A stretch of 64,000 bases of DNA from Verrucomicrobiia bacterium (lineage in GTDB: Bacteria > Verrucomicrobiota > Verrucomicrobiia > Opitutales > Cerasicoccaceae). The stretch covers positions 744,001 through 808,000 of the forward strand of contig JAUIHT010000001.1 of the NCBI GenBank assembly GCA_030432235.1. Reading direction: 5' to 3'. The position numbers were made by a program, and so were the translations under genes. How positions within the stretch are numbered: the first letter of the stretch is position 1; each line of letters opens with the position of its first letter. The notes beneath the pieces are model-generated. The model was not told the origin of the DNA. It ran no database searches and was given only the letters and a program-made list of their open reading frames with translations. Shown one piece after another: positions 1-10,000 of the stretch.

Positions 1-1539
1 TCGGCAAAAACAGGAGAATTGCACGAGGACGGTCCTTTTGACTATATCATCATGCAGGAGGAGAAACAGTCCATTGCGGCGGTTGATATCTTCCTCAAAG
101 CCGCTGCAGAAGACCAGTATCCTAATGAGATGTTTGGCTTTAGTAATGTACGCAGCCTCCGGCAGCATTTCAAAAACGCCAGTATTTCCCGTGGTGAAAG
201 CTATCGCTGGGGATTTTGGGGGATTCGGTACCATGATATAAGCACGCCAAACGGAAATTTCCTGCAGTTTGACGGAGCCAGTAATCGCGGATTCTGGGGG
301 GATGGCTATTCGTCCAGCAGCCAAACGCATGTCGTCAGCTTTGAAGTGCCGACTTACCCTCCGGTGTCACTGGGGATGTACCAGCATCTTGATATTTCGC
401 CCTCGGCCTACAATCCGGCCTATGCGATCGGTAATTCACTGGCTAGTCCGTTCTTCGATAGGGATACATGGATTCGGGTGGGCTCTGGACAGGACCGTAC
501 GACTTGGGATGTGTCCTGGCTGGCCAATCGAAGTCTTTGGGACCGCTATTACCTTTCTTCTCTGGCGCCTGAGGTTGATTACGGAAGCAGCAGTTATAAT
601 GAGTTAAGCGATATTGAGGCGGTTGTTGCCTCGTTGGCTGGTGATGATGAGCGCATGCTCAGAAACGGACGCATGAAGTTGTATCGCGAGACAGGCACGG
701 ATTTAGCGAGTCAGCTCCTTTCTTCTGGTTCTCTTGATCCGCAAAGCTATCGTGCTTTGACCGGGCATTTGATGGTGGATGGTTCCTTTAATGTAAACTC
801 TACCTCGGTTGAGGCTTGGAAGTCCCTCTTGATGTCAACCTCTGGTGCTGAAGTGGATACTAACCAGGAAGGGGCAGGGGTCAGCGTAGAAGCCGTAGCC
901 AATGATCAGGCGGCGCTGGGACGCTTTTCACTGCCCGGAGGAGAGCAAGGTGACAATTGGAAGGGTTTTCGTGCTCTGACTGAACCGGAGGCCCAGACGT
1001 TGGCAGAGTTGATTGTAACTGAAGTCAAGACAAGGGGCCCTTTCCTGTCACTGGCGGACTTTATTAATCGCCGCTTGGCTAACGACGATACCGGCCTCAA
1101 GGGTGTCCTGCAGGCGGCCTTGGACAAAACCTCAATCAATAGTAGCGTTGAATATGATGCGGTGTACAAAAGCAACCGCATGCCTAACCCAGAAAATATG
1201 GGAGATGACACAGGCCGGGGGATTGCCGGGTATATCACGCAAGGAGACCTGCTTACTCCCTTGGCGCCACAGCTGGCGGCACGTTCAGACACATTCATCA
1301 TCCGTGCATATGGTGAGGCTTTGAGTTCTATCACGGGAAAGCCTGTTAGTGCGGCATGGTGCGAGGCAGTGGTTCAGCGATTTCCTGATTTCGTAGATGG
1401 TGCCAATGCTGCGCATACCCCCATGGATGATGCGGAAGCTGCGATGCTTGGCTTGAATACTCTTACTGAAGAGAACCGCGATTTCGGCCGTCGCTTCCGT
1501 ATTGTTTCCTTTCGATGGCTCAATGAGGATGAGGTCTGA
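1..1539 (+). CDS. Verru_Chthon cassette protein A-like protein (5' partial)
   Basis: The reading frame is open from base 1, so the true start lies left of the window and only the C-terminal part (about 512 residues) is present. The part seen contains the stretches GHLMVDGSFNVNSTS, FLSLADFINRRLA, TQGDLLTPLAPQL, RSDTFIIRAYGEA and a closing IVSFRWLNEDEV. From memory these match the conserved C-terminal half of the large 'Verru_Chthon cassette protein A' family, which in Verrucomicrobia sits beside pseudopilin-like cassette proteins. The family's function is not established; an assembly role in a type II secretion or type IV pilus-like machine is inference. The helix-hairpin-like stretch before 'RLA' recalls the type II secretion protein K fold. 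The next gene follows after about 100 bp and looks unrelated, so this is probably the end of its own operon. Confidence 0.6.
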   Translation, partial: SAKTGELHEDGPFDYIIMQEEKQSIAAVDIFLKAAAEDQYPNEMFGFSNVRSLRQHFKNASISRGESYRWGFWGIRYHDISTPNGNFLQFDGASNRGFWGDGYSSSSQTHVVSFEVPTYPPVSLGMYQHLDISPSAYNPAYAIGNSLASPFFDRDTWIRVGSGQDRTTWDVSWLANRSLWDRYYLSSLAPEVDYGSSSYNELSDIEAVVASLAGDDERMLRNGRMKLYRETGTDLASQLLSSGSLDPQSYRALTGHLMVDGSFNVNSTSVEAWKSLLMSTSGAEVDTNQEGAGVSVEAVANDQAALGRFSLPGGEQGDNWKGFRALTEPEAQTLAELIVTEVKTRGPFLSLADFINRRLANDDTGLKGVLQAALDKTSINSSVEYDAVYKSNRMPNPENMGDDTGRGIAGYITQGDLLTPLAPQLAARSDTFIIRAYGEALSSITGKPVSAAWCEAVVQRFPDFVDGANAAHTPMDDAEAAMLGLNTLTEENRDFGRRFRIVSFRWLNEDEV

Positions 1540-1640
1540 CCAGCGGCATGCCTGGGCTTCATTATGAAAAGAGGAGTGGTGCGTCCTGAGGAGGTGTTCT
1601 TGTTTCTCTTTATTATCATAAATAGACTTTATATAATAGT

Positions 1641-3194
1641 ATGCGAGGTTTTCATATTGATATGAATGGCGGCCATTATCCGCTAGAGTATTTAGAGACA
1701 TGGATACGCCAGTTGGCAGAGCTGGGTTACGATACGATTCTGTGGGAGGTCGAAAACTGCATTCAGTGGGAAACTTGCCCGGGATGTGTGGCTCCGGGGG
1801 CTCATTCCAAAGCGGATTTCAAGGTACTCTTGAAGGTAGCGAATGAGCTTGGCTTGCGGCCTATTCCTCTTCTGCAAACTATCGGGCATGCCGAGTATGT
1901 GCTTAAACGAGACGAATATAAATTCCTCGCCGAGCTGCCGGACAACATCTCGCAATATTGCCCCTCTAATACACAATTGCTCCCGTTTCTGCATCGCTGG
2001 ATAGGCGAATACTATGAGTTGTTTGGGGCGCTTGAATACTTCCACATTGGCGCGGATGAGGCATGGAGCCTTGGGCACTGTCCGAAGTGCGCCGAGACGG
2101 TTGCCAAGTCATCGCTTTCTGACCTCTATGTGAATCACGTAAACCGGGTTATCGAGCCCATCCTCGAGAAGGGCAGCACACCGGTAATCTGGAGCGACAT
2201 GATTCTTCACAACCATGAGGCAATTAATCGGCTTCATCCTGAAATTATGGTGTTTGACTGGATGTACGATATATCCTGTTCGGAAGAGAAGGCTTTTGTC
2301 TGGGGAGTCGGATTGAAGGGGCGTGATGAGTTTTCTCCGGATACGTTGAAAGTTTATGGGCGACATCTCTTTCCCCAGGGGCTCGAAGGGCCCTTGGATG
2401 TTTTTTACACGGCTAACTATTTGAAAGAGCATTCCCGTAAGGTGGTGACCTGCTCTGCCTCAAGCAGTTATGGAGACAGTGTTTTTGCCCCGCGTCTCGA
2501 TCATCATTTACATAACTGTCTGGATTCCATGCAAAGGGGCCTTAAGCCGGATATGAGAGGCTATCTGCTCACCAGTTGGTCGGTGCATCTTTTTCCGTGG
2601 GAACTTCAACGGATTTTCATCGCTGCCGGGGCCTTTAAACAAGAGCATCCGTACGGAAGCGTTGAAGCATTTGAGCCATGGTACTTGAAACGCTTTTACG
2701 GAAAGCAGTTGGATGGATTCTGGGAGGCGATACGATTGACTTCGGAGCCCGTGCGTTGGTCCAGAACTGTAGAGATCGGCCATTCGAAGAAGAACCTCGC
2801 TATCCCGAAGACATTTGTTCTGGATGAAATCAACAGAATGAATTCCCGAGAAAAGGAGGAAGAGCGTCGGCAGGTAGAGTTGCTAATCAAGGGTTACGAA
2901 AAGGCTATACGACTGTTTGAGACTATGGATGCTAACAGTACAGAGATTGTATGCTGGCATTTAGCGGCACGCAATTTATTGGCTCGGGCACAGGGAGTTC
3001 AGATTCTGCTTGATGAATATGGTTCAAAGACTTCTGCACAGGTTGAATCCATTAGAAGTGAAAGTATGAGTTTGATGGAAGAGACTTCCGCAATGTATGC
3101 GGGTAAACTTGTGCATAATCGAAAACGACAGTTCATCAGTTGGATGTATGATGCGTTCCATCATGCGCTCGAGGCTAAGGCTGCCTCGCTGTAA
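1641..3194 (+). CDS. GH20-like beta-N-acetylhexosaminidase family protein
   Basis: This is a cytoplasmic glycoside hydrolase of 517 residues with no signal peptide. It opens with RGFHIDMNGGHYP, which resembles the start of the GH20 TIM barrel, and carries HIGADEAW at residues 135-142. The Asp139-Glu140 pair is in the position of the GH20 catalytic Asp-Glu, where the Asp orients the substrate acetamido group and the Glu is the acid/base. The last 150 residues look helical. Two CxxC motifs (residues 46-49, and CPKC soon after the catalytic pair) are unusual and could bind a metal. The ATG is chosen because the conserved barrel start follows at once. There is no Shine-Dalgarno sequence, but TATAAT ends 3 bp before the ATG, so the message may be leaderless. 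The precise substrate cannot be read from the sequence. Confidence 0.75.
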   Translation: MRGFHIDMNGGHYPLEYLETWIRQLAELGYDTILWEVENCIQWETCPGCVAPGAHSKADFKVLLKVANELGLRPIPLLQTIGHAEYVLKRDEYKFLAELPDNISQYCPSNTQLLPFLHRWIGEYYELFGALEYFHIGADEAWSLGHCPKCAETVAKSSLSDLYVNHVNRVIEPILEKGSTPVIWSDMILHNHEAINRLHPEIMVFDWMYDISCSEEKAFVWGVGLKGRDEFSPDTLKVYGRHLFPQGLEGPLDVFYTANYLKEHSRKVVTCSASSSYGDSVFAPRLDHHLHNCLDSMQRGLKPDMRGYLLTSWSVHLFPWELQRIFIAAGAFKQEHPYGSVEAFEPWYLKRFYGKQLDGFWEAIRLTSEPVRWSRTVEIGHSKKNLAIPKTFVLDEINRMNSREKEEERRQVELLIKGYEKAIRLFETMDANSTEIVCWHLAARNLLARAQGVQILLDEYGSKTSAQVESIRSESMSLMEETSAMYAGKLVHNRKRQFISWMYDAFHHALEAKAASL

Positions 3195-3428
3195 TATTTA
3201 CGTGTTCCATCACGTTGCGAGAGTGGGAGTGTACCACCATTCGTTTTACAGTTTCAATGTTGTTTGGGCTGCTTGTTTTACTGGATAAACGCTCAAGGCG
3301 GTTGAGGGGTTTTTGATTCGCTTCCAAAAGAGTGGCAACCTCACCCGATCCGATAACTCAACTACCCCGCCCGCAAGTTATGCAGAAGCGAAGGCTTTGC
3401 CAAGCTTGTGGGTACCAGTACCCCAAAC

Positions 3429-6400
3429 ATGAAAAAAACACAGATTGCACTTGTCGCCAGTACCCTGACCCTGGCTGCGAACGCATGGGCTTATACTGAG
3501 TATAATGATACCATGCATGATGTCATGGGCGTTAATACGTCTTTCAGCCTATGGAACGATTATCTCAAAGACGGCGAATATGATAACATCGAAATAGAGA
3601 AAGCTTTTCGCTGGGTTCGAAACTATCAGCGGTGGGATTTTTTTGAAAGAGAGAACGATGTTTACTTCTGGAACGATGACACCGGTGGCAAAAAATTCTG
3701 GTTCGACGAGTACTATCGTCGCTTGAACGAACTGGATATCAATATCCTCGTGGTTCCCACTGGCGTGCCCAACTATGACTATACTGGGACTGGAGTAACG
3801 GCATGGCATCCGGGTACACCCCACCTTCCCGTAGACAATGGCGATGGCAGTGAGCCGGATCACTACAGGGAGCGTGCCGAGTTTCTTGCACAAATGGCGG
3901 CCCGCTATGGGCCGACTGGTGGTCATACGGAAACACGTCTGGAGACGGACGACAAGGTACAGGGGCTTGATTATGTTCGCTATTTTGAAGATGCGAATGA
4001 GCCCAACCAGACGACAAACGATATTATCTGGCCTGGTGAGCTTTTTGGGCACTGGTCCAATGCCGCGCATGATGGTCGCGGGGTAGCTCGTAATGGTAGC
4101 ATGCCGATCGCCGGCATTAAGCAAGGAGACCCCAATGCTGTTCACGTGTTGGCCGGAATGGTCGGCAACGGCGTGGAAGACAATTACTGGGGAAAACTTA
4201 CTTATGCGGCAGGGCGTAATGCCTTCGATATTCTTAATATGCACATGTACTGCCGTAGCAATCACCTCTTCCCTTTCGGTACCTATCCTTGGCCTCCGGA
4301 AGCCGTTGGGACTTCACCGGAGTATTATGTGATCGAAAGCGGATTGGATGAGATTCAGAACGCAGTGCGTTGGCGAGATCAGTTTAGCCCTGGTACGCCC
4401 ATTTGGCTGACGGAGTTTGGCTGGGATACCACCATCGACATTAATGGAACGCATTCGGTCACTTATGCGCCGGAACAAGCACAGGCGAACTATATCCTGC
4501 GTACCTTCCCTTTGGTTAAGCTCCTCGGTATTGACAAGGCCTTCCTGTACTTCGATTTCGACGGAGATACTTCCAAGCCCGGACTTTTTGCCAGTTCCGG
4601 CATGGTGACTGACCGCGATACCGGGCACCAGCCAAAGATTTCATACTACTACATGACGGCTATGAGCGCCGCAGTGGGCGAATACCATCTCGATGGTGCG
4701 TACTTGTTTGCCGTTGGGGATCCTAATGAGGTCTATGCCTACAGCTTTTCCAAGTCCGATGACGATATCGTCGTGATGGCGTTTTGTCGGGAAAAGGATT
4801 CCCACGTGGATAACGGAACGACGATTTCCAACTACGTCCTGAACGTGCCCAATATGGCGACATGCGAGTTGACCACTCCAACAGATAACGTCGTGGGCGG
4901 CGTCCAGTCCTCGCTTACGGTCAACCAACCATCCACAGCCAATGCGAATGTAACCATCCCCTTGCTCAGCGAAACACCGGTGTTCTTGAAAATAACGGGC
5001 ACGGACGTGCGCTTGAATGTCGTCCCTCAAGTATACGCCGGCAGTGATGTCGAGTTCGCTTCGCCCTTGTCCGACTACACTTTCCATGCCGAGGCTTCTG
5101 ACGCAGATGGGACGGTGGTTTCGTATCAATGGACCCAGATATCAGGTCCCACGGCCACGATGTCTTGGACGAGTACGGCCGACATGGAAGTCAGCAATCT
5201 CGGGGTGGGCGAGTACGTCTTCGAGGTGTCAGTGACGGATGACGACGGCGGTGTCGGACAGGACAGAGTGGTCCTGTTGGTAGCTGATCGGCAACCCTAC
5301 CTGAGTGGACCTCATGCGATTCCTGGTTTGATTGAGGCCGAAGATTTTGATGATGGTGGTGAAGGCGTGTCATACCATGACAATGACGTCGGCAACTACT
5401 ATGGCGAGTACCGGACGGATGTGGATGTCGACATCAATGACACCATCGGTGGCGGTTATCACGTTACCGGAATCACAACCGGTGACTGGCTGAAATACTC
5501 CGTGGACGTTCAGCAGAGCGGCTATTATCGGCTGGAGATTCACATTGAAGCCTTGGTTGAAGGTAAGCGTGTCTCGGTGGAGATAGATGGTAACTCCCTA
5601 ACCGGCTACACCCGGATAGGCAAAGTCGATGTATGGGGTGATTTTCCTGCTAATATCGTAGAGCCGGTGTGGCTGGACGCTGGTGAGCACGTCATGCGCA
5701 TTCTGTTCGTCAATGGCAATTCGAGATTCGACTCTATTGAGATTGTTCCGTTCGAAGACCCGTACGCAGATGGTGAGTACTATCGATTCTCTGTGGCTGA
5801 TGCATCGAAGCAAACCAAGCGGCTTTTTTACGAAACCAAGTGGAACGATGATGTCGATGTCACCGGTAGCGGAAACGACACTCTCGAGCTTTATGTTCGC
5901 GATGAGGCAGGAAGCGCAGGTGCGGATTGGGACAACGTGCGTTTGGCCATAAATGATGTATGGGGTGGTTACACTTGGGTTAATCTGGGCGACTACGCTG
6001 CCAGCATAGGGACAACCTGGACGAAGTTGAGCATACCGCTGACTGATTTCCCAAATATCGATTTTGAGCACCTGTGGTTGATGTCCCTCATATCCCAGTA
6101 TGCAGGGCCCTTCACGATTGGCGTGGACGAAGTAATATTCACCGGTTCTGGAACACCCTTTGTGTGGATGGGAGAAGGCCATACGGACAACGACTTCTCC
6201 GGCGGTACTGCCTTCACGCATGAGTTAGTCACCGATGGCGGCGTGGGCGCTGCACCCGTTTACAACGAACCGCCTTTTGTAGATGCTGGCTCGGATCAGC
6301 AGATTCGCTATCCGGAAGATTCCATTACTTTGAATGGTAGTGCGATCGATATCGACGGCACCGTGGCTTACTACGAATGGACTCAGGTAAGTGGTCCGAC

Positions 6401-7043
6401 CCCGGATTCTCTCACGGGAGTTTACTCGGCTGATTTGACTGTAACGGCTTCCACTTTCGGCGAGTACGTCTTCCGTTTGTCGGCCGAGGATGACGATGGC
6501 GGTGTTAGCGAAGACGACGTTATTCTGAAAGTAGAGGATGTCGGCGGGTATTTTACCATCAGTCACGATACCAGCAACTATCGCTCCATTGTGGTCTTTC
6601 ACGATGTTAGCTGGCAAGACGACGAGAACGTCGTCTCTGGCGGTAACACGAAACTGGAGTTCTATCTGAAGCGTGACGATTTGCAGTCAACGATAGATTG
6701 GGACGCGATCAACTTTTACCTGAGTGACACAACCCCGTTGGAAGTGGGGATCGTGGTGGGGGATTATGTTACCACCGTCGACGATCAATGGGTTCAGGTA
6801 AATGTGCCCTTGTCAGTGTTCTCCAACGCGGGGCTGGACTTGGAGCATGTGAAGTTTGCCATTATCGAGTCCGCATGGGCCGGGCCGTTTGTAGGCCTCG
6901 CCGTGGATGAAATCCGTTTTGAAGGCGGTACGGCGCCCTTCATATGGTACGGCGATGACCATCCCGACAATCCGTTTTCCGTGCCGTCTAACATGGACAT
7001 CCAGTTTTTGGGGTCCGGCGGCGTGATTCCCTCCCAGTTTTGA
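3429..7043 (+). CDS. Secreted clan GH-A glycoside hydrolase with PKD, CBM6 and tandem C-terminal modules
   Basis: The protein has 1,204 residues. An upstream in-frame GTG at 3408 would add seven residues, but the ATG at 3429 starts directly with a signal peptide (residues 1-21, cleavage after AWA). The catalytic domain spans about 25-500. It has DANEPN with Glu191 as probable acid/base and WLTEFGWDT with Glu329 as probable nucleophile, the arrangement of clan GH-A. After it come a PKD-like domain (about 530-620), a CBM6-like domain (about 626-776, IEAEDFD and TGDWLKYSVDV), module A1 (about 780-925), a second PKD-like domain (945-1037) and module A2 (1038-1185), a diverged copy of A1. The catalytic domain is related to the minus-strand glycosidase at 14672-16063. 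The exact GH family and substrate are not recognised; nearby sulfatases suggest a sulfated polysaccharide. The next gene begins 28 bp downstream. Confidence 0.8.
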   Translation: MKKTQIALVASTLTLAANAWAYTEYNDTMHDVMGVNTSFSLWNDYLKDGEYDNIEIEKAFRWVRNYQRWDFFERENDVYFWNDDTGGKKFWFDEYYRRLNELDINILVVPTGVPNYDYTGTGVTAWHPGTPHLPVDNGDGSEPDHYRERAEFLAQMAARYGPTGGHTETRLETDDKVQGLDYVRYFEDANEPNQTTNDIIWPGELFGHWSNAAHDGRGVARNGSMPIAGIKQGDPNAVHVLAGMVGNGVEDNYWGKLTYAAGRNAFDILNMHMYCRSNHLFPFGTYPWPPEAVGTSPEYYVIESGLDEIQNAVRWRDQFSPGTPIWLTEFGWDTTIDINGTHSVTYAPEQAQANYILRTFPLVKLLGIDKAFLYFDFDGDTSKPGLFASSGMVTDRDTGHQPKISYYYMTAMSAAVGEYHLDGAYLFAVGDPNEVYAYSFSKSDDDIVVMAFCREKDSHVDNGTTISNYVLNVPNMATCELTTPTDNVVGGVQSSLTVNQPSTANANVTIPLLSETPVFLKITGTDVRLNVVPQVYAGSDVEFASPLSDYTFHAEASDADGTVVSYQWTQISGPTATMSWTSTADMEVSNLGVGEYVFEVSVTDDDGGVGQDRVVLLVADRQPYLSGPHAIPGLIEAEDFDDGGEGVSYHDNDVGNYYGEYRTDVDVDINDTIGGGYHVTGITTGDWLKYSVDVQQSGYYRLEIHIEALVEGKRVSVEIDGNSLTGYTRIGKVDVWGDFPANIVEPVWLDAGEHVMRILFVNGNSRFDSIEIVPFEDPYADGEYYRFSVADASKQTKRLFYETKWNDDVDVTGSGNDTLELYVRDEAGSAGADWDNVRLAINDVWGGYTWVNLGDYAASIGTTWTKLSIPLTDFPNIDFEHLWLMSLISQYAGPFTIGVDEVIFTGSGTPFVWMGEGHTDNDFSGGTAFTHELVTDGGVGAAPVYNEPPFVDAGSDQQIRYPEDSITLNGSAIDIDGTVAYYEWTQVSGPTPDSLTGVYSADLTVTASTFGEYVFRLSAEDDDGGVSEDDVILKVEDVGGYFTISHDTSNYRSIVVFHDVSWQDDENVVSGGNTKLEFYLKRDDLQSTIDWDAINFYLSDTTPLEVGIVVGDYVTTVDDQWVQVNVPLSVFSNAGLDLEHVKFAIIESAWAGPFVGLAVDEIRFEGGTAPFIWYGDDHPDNPFSVPSNMDIQFLGSGGVIPSQF

Positions 7044-7071
7044 TTAACTAACTCCCATAGGAATAACGATT

Positions 7072-10000
7072 ATGAAAATACGAATACCCCTGATTGTATT
7101 AATCACATGCGTTATCGGTTTGGTGGCTCCGTCCTTGCTGGCGGTAACCATCGACGATTTTGAAGCGCGTGTTTACGACCCCGACAGCGATGCGCAAACC
7201 CTCAACATGCCGCATCGCTTGTTCACCCCGGAGAATTATGACCCAAATGCGGACTACCCGCTCGTTATCTATTTGCACGGCTTGGGTGCCGGTAACGGTG
7301 ACAACCTGCAGCAGATGGAGAACCACGGGCATGGAGGCATGTTTTTCGCCGAAGACGAACAGCAGGCCTACCAGCCATCGTTCGTGGTGCTGCCCCAAGA
7401 ACCTGGCGGCACCTCGGAGCACTGGCACCAGGGGACGGTGAAGCAGCTTTTGATGGGGTTGATCGATTCCTTGTTAACCGAGTTTCCCAATATCGACCCC
7501 GATCGCGTGTACATCGGTGGTATATCGATGGGAGGCCAGGGGGCCTGGGACCAGTTGGTGACTCAACCGAATAAATACGCTGCGGGTGTTGTCGTGGCGG
7601 GTGCTGGTGGTACTGGCGGCGCCGGCAGCATTGACCATTTGCCGCTATGGTTTCTGCATTCAACTCAAGATGGTGTGGTCAACGTAGCGTCGTCCGATAA
7701 TCGAGTGAGCGCACTGCGCGACCTTGGAGCTTCGACAATTTACAGTCGCTTTGGCGCCAGTGGTCACGTTATTGGCCCGAAATCCTGTCGCATTCCTGAG
7801 CTTTATAAATGGCTAGTTCAGCAGAGACAGGGCGAGGCACCTCAGGCGGCTCCGTTGCTGCGCATTACGGAATACTCCGTAGGTAGCGACCTGGACATCT
7901 CTGGTGTGGTCGCCGATGAAGCTGCCCAAGTGTCCGAAGTGAATTGGGAGAATAGCGCCGGTGGCAGTGGCCAGGCGACGCTTTTTGCTCAAAGTAGTGG
8001 AAGTTCGGCGTCTACGTTCACTAACTACTTCGAAGGCGGCAGCGGCTATTACGGCTTTCAGAATTGGCCTTTCACAAGCAAGGCTGCCTGGATAGTTGGG
8101 TTCAAAGAGTACCATCCGGTTGGCTTCGAAACGAGCGCGAAGTATCCGTGCATTATTGATGTCCACGGTACCGGTTTCAAATCTCGCGATCCCAGCAGCC
8201 TGAATGAGGGTCTTGCCCGATTCATCAATCAGAACAATGAGGTCGAAAACCCGATCAATGGACAAAAATACATCGCGATTTGCCCGGCAGGTGGTGAGTG
8301 GTTAAGTGTGGAAGAACTCTGCAACCTGATTGAGTACGCGTATAATCACCCAAACGTGGACCAGAGTCGCATCTTTGTCGGAGGTCTTTCTGGTGGGGGT
8401 ATGAGTTCCTTGCGCCTTCTGGGCCAGGCTTACGCATCCGATAATGTAACTGACATCACGCAATACGTCCAAAAGGTTGCTGGCGTTTACTCTCTTGCGG
8501 GTACCATGTTTTCGGGCTATGATCCCGCCATTGCGGCAACAAAGCCTATCTTGATTCATCATGGTGAGAATGATTCCACGCGCAGTCCTACGAATACCGC
8601 TAACCTTCGGGCCACGGTCGGCTCATCGGTAATCTTTAACTGCTTCCAGGGGCTGGGCCACTCTGGCAATGTTTGGGACAGAGTCTGGGTGGACGGCAAC
8701 GCGACAACCCCTATGGTGACGATCAACGGAATTCCGTCTGACCCTTACAAGAGCGTCTGGGAGTTCTTCATTGAAAATCAGAACGGTACTGCTTCGGCAT
8801 CGAGCGGTGCTGGCTGGTCGGTTGAAGGCATCGCGCTTTCGTCTGGTACCAATCAGATCAATATCACGGCGACGGGCTGGCCTTACTACGATAGTGACCC
8901 TGGCGAAACAACATTCAATCAGTCCGTTGATATCGATTTCACTGCCCCGAGCGGAGACACAACACCGCCGATCCTGGTTGTCAGCAGTCCAACGCACAGT
9001 GAATTTTCAATTAGCACGGAATCGTCATCATTAGCTTTTAGCGGTTCGGCTTCCGATAACGCGAGCTTGAGCAGTGTGACTTGGGAGACTGATCGAGGCC
9101 AGAGCGGAACCGCCTCCGGTACATCTTCCTGGTCGGCGACGGTACCGCTTAGCATGGGCTTGAACCGACTCAGCATTACGGCTGAAGACACCGCCGGTAA
9201 CATTCACACCCAGATATTCTATGTGGTCCGTACGGATACCATCGTCAACCAGGCTCCTCGTGTTCGTGGAGGCCCGGATATCCTGGCTTCGCTACCGGAT
9301 GACACGGTGGATCTGGACGCAACATTCTGGGATGATGGCTTGCCACAAGCGGCCACGCTTCAGTGGAGCAAGCAATCCGGACCGGGAACCGTTACCTTCG
9401 GCAACGCCAGTTCTGTGGATACCACGGCAACTTTCTCGGCGGTGGGCATCTATGTGCTGCGTTTGACCGCGGATGACACGGTGTACTCCGCTTATGATGA
9501 GATAATCGTGGAAATTACCGAAGCGCCCGTGGCGGCATCCGGTCCTGCAGTGGTCGGCATTAACTGCCATGGTGCTGAATACACCGCATCGGATGGAACC
9601 GTCTTTTTGTCGGATCGCGATGAAGGCTATCTCTTCGGTGGCGGCGGTTGGGATAATCCAACGGCGGATATCGCGGGTACCATTGACGACGAAATATACC
9701 GCTCAGGTATTACTCCGCGAGGTTCCGCTATCTGGACCAATATTCAGGTGCCCAACGGTGAGTATGTAGTCACTTTGAAACTGGTGTCTCCCAATAATGC
9801 CGTCGGGCAGCGAATTGGCGACTATTACATTGAGGAGAAGCGAGTTCTGAATGATCACGATGTCAGGGAGCATGTGGCAATGCTGACGGCACTTGATTAT
9901 GATTTTCTTGTGACCGTTACCGACGGAGTGCTCGATGTACGCTTGTTCGAGGTCAATGACCAGCCGGTGTTGTGCGGCATTCTTGTCCGCAACTCGGCTA

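Noticed and set aside
3277-3292. TTTTACTGGATAAACG as a fourth copy of the TTTAC-NN-GTAAA site
   Set aside because: It needs a mismatch and altered spacing; too weak to include with the three good copies.
3549-4265. 238-codon minus-strand frame inside the clan GH-A glycosidase
   Set aside because: Antisense to clear catalytic-domain sequence; no coding character.
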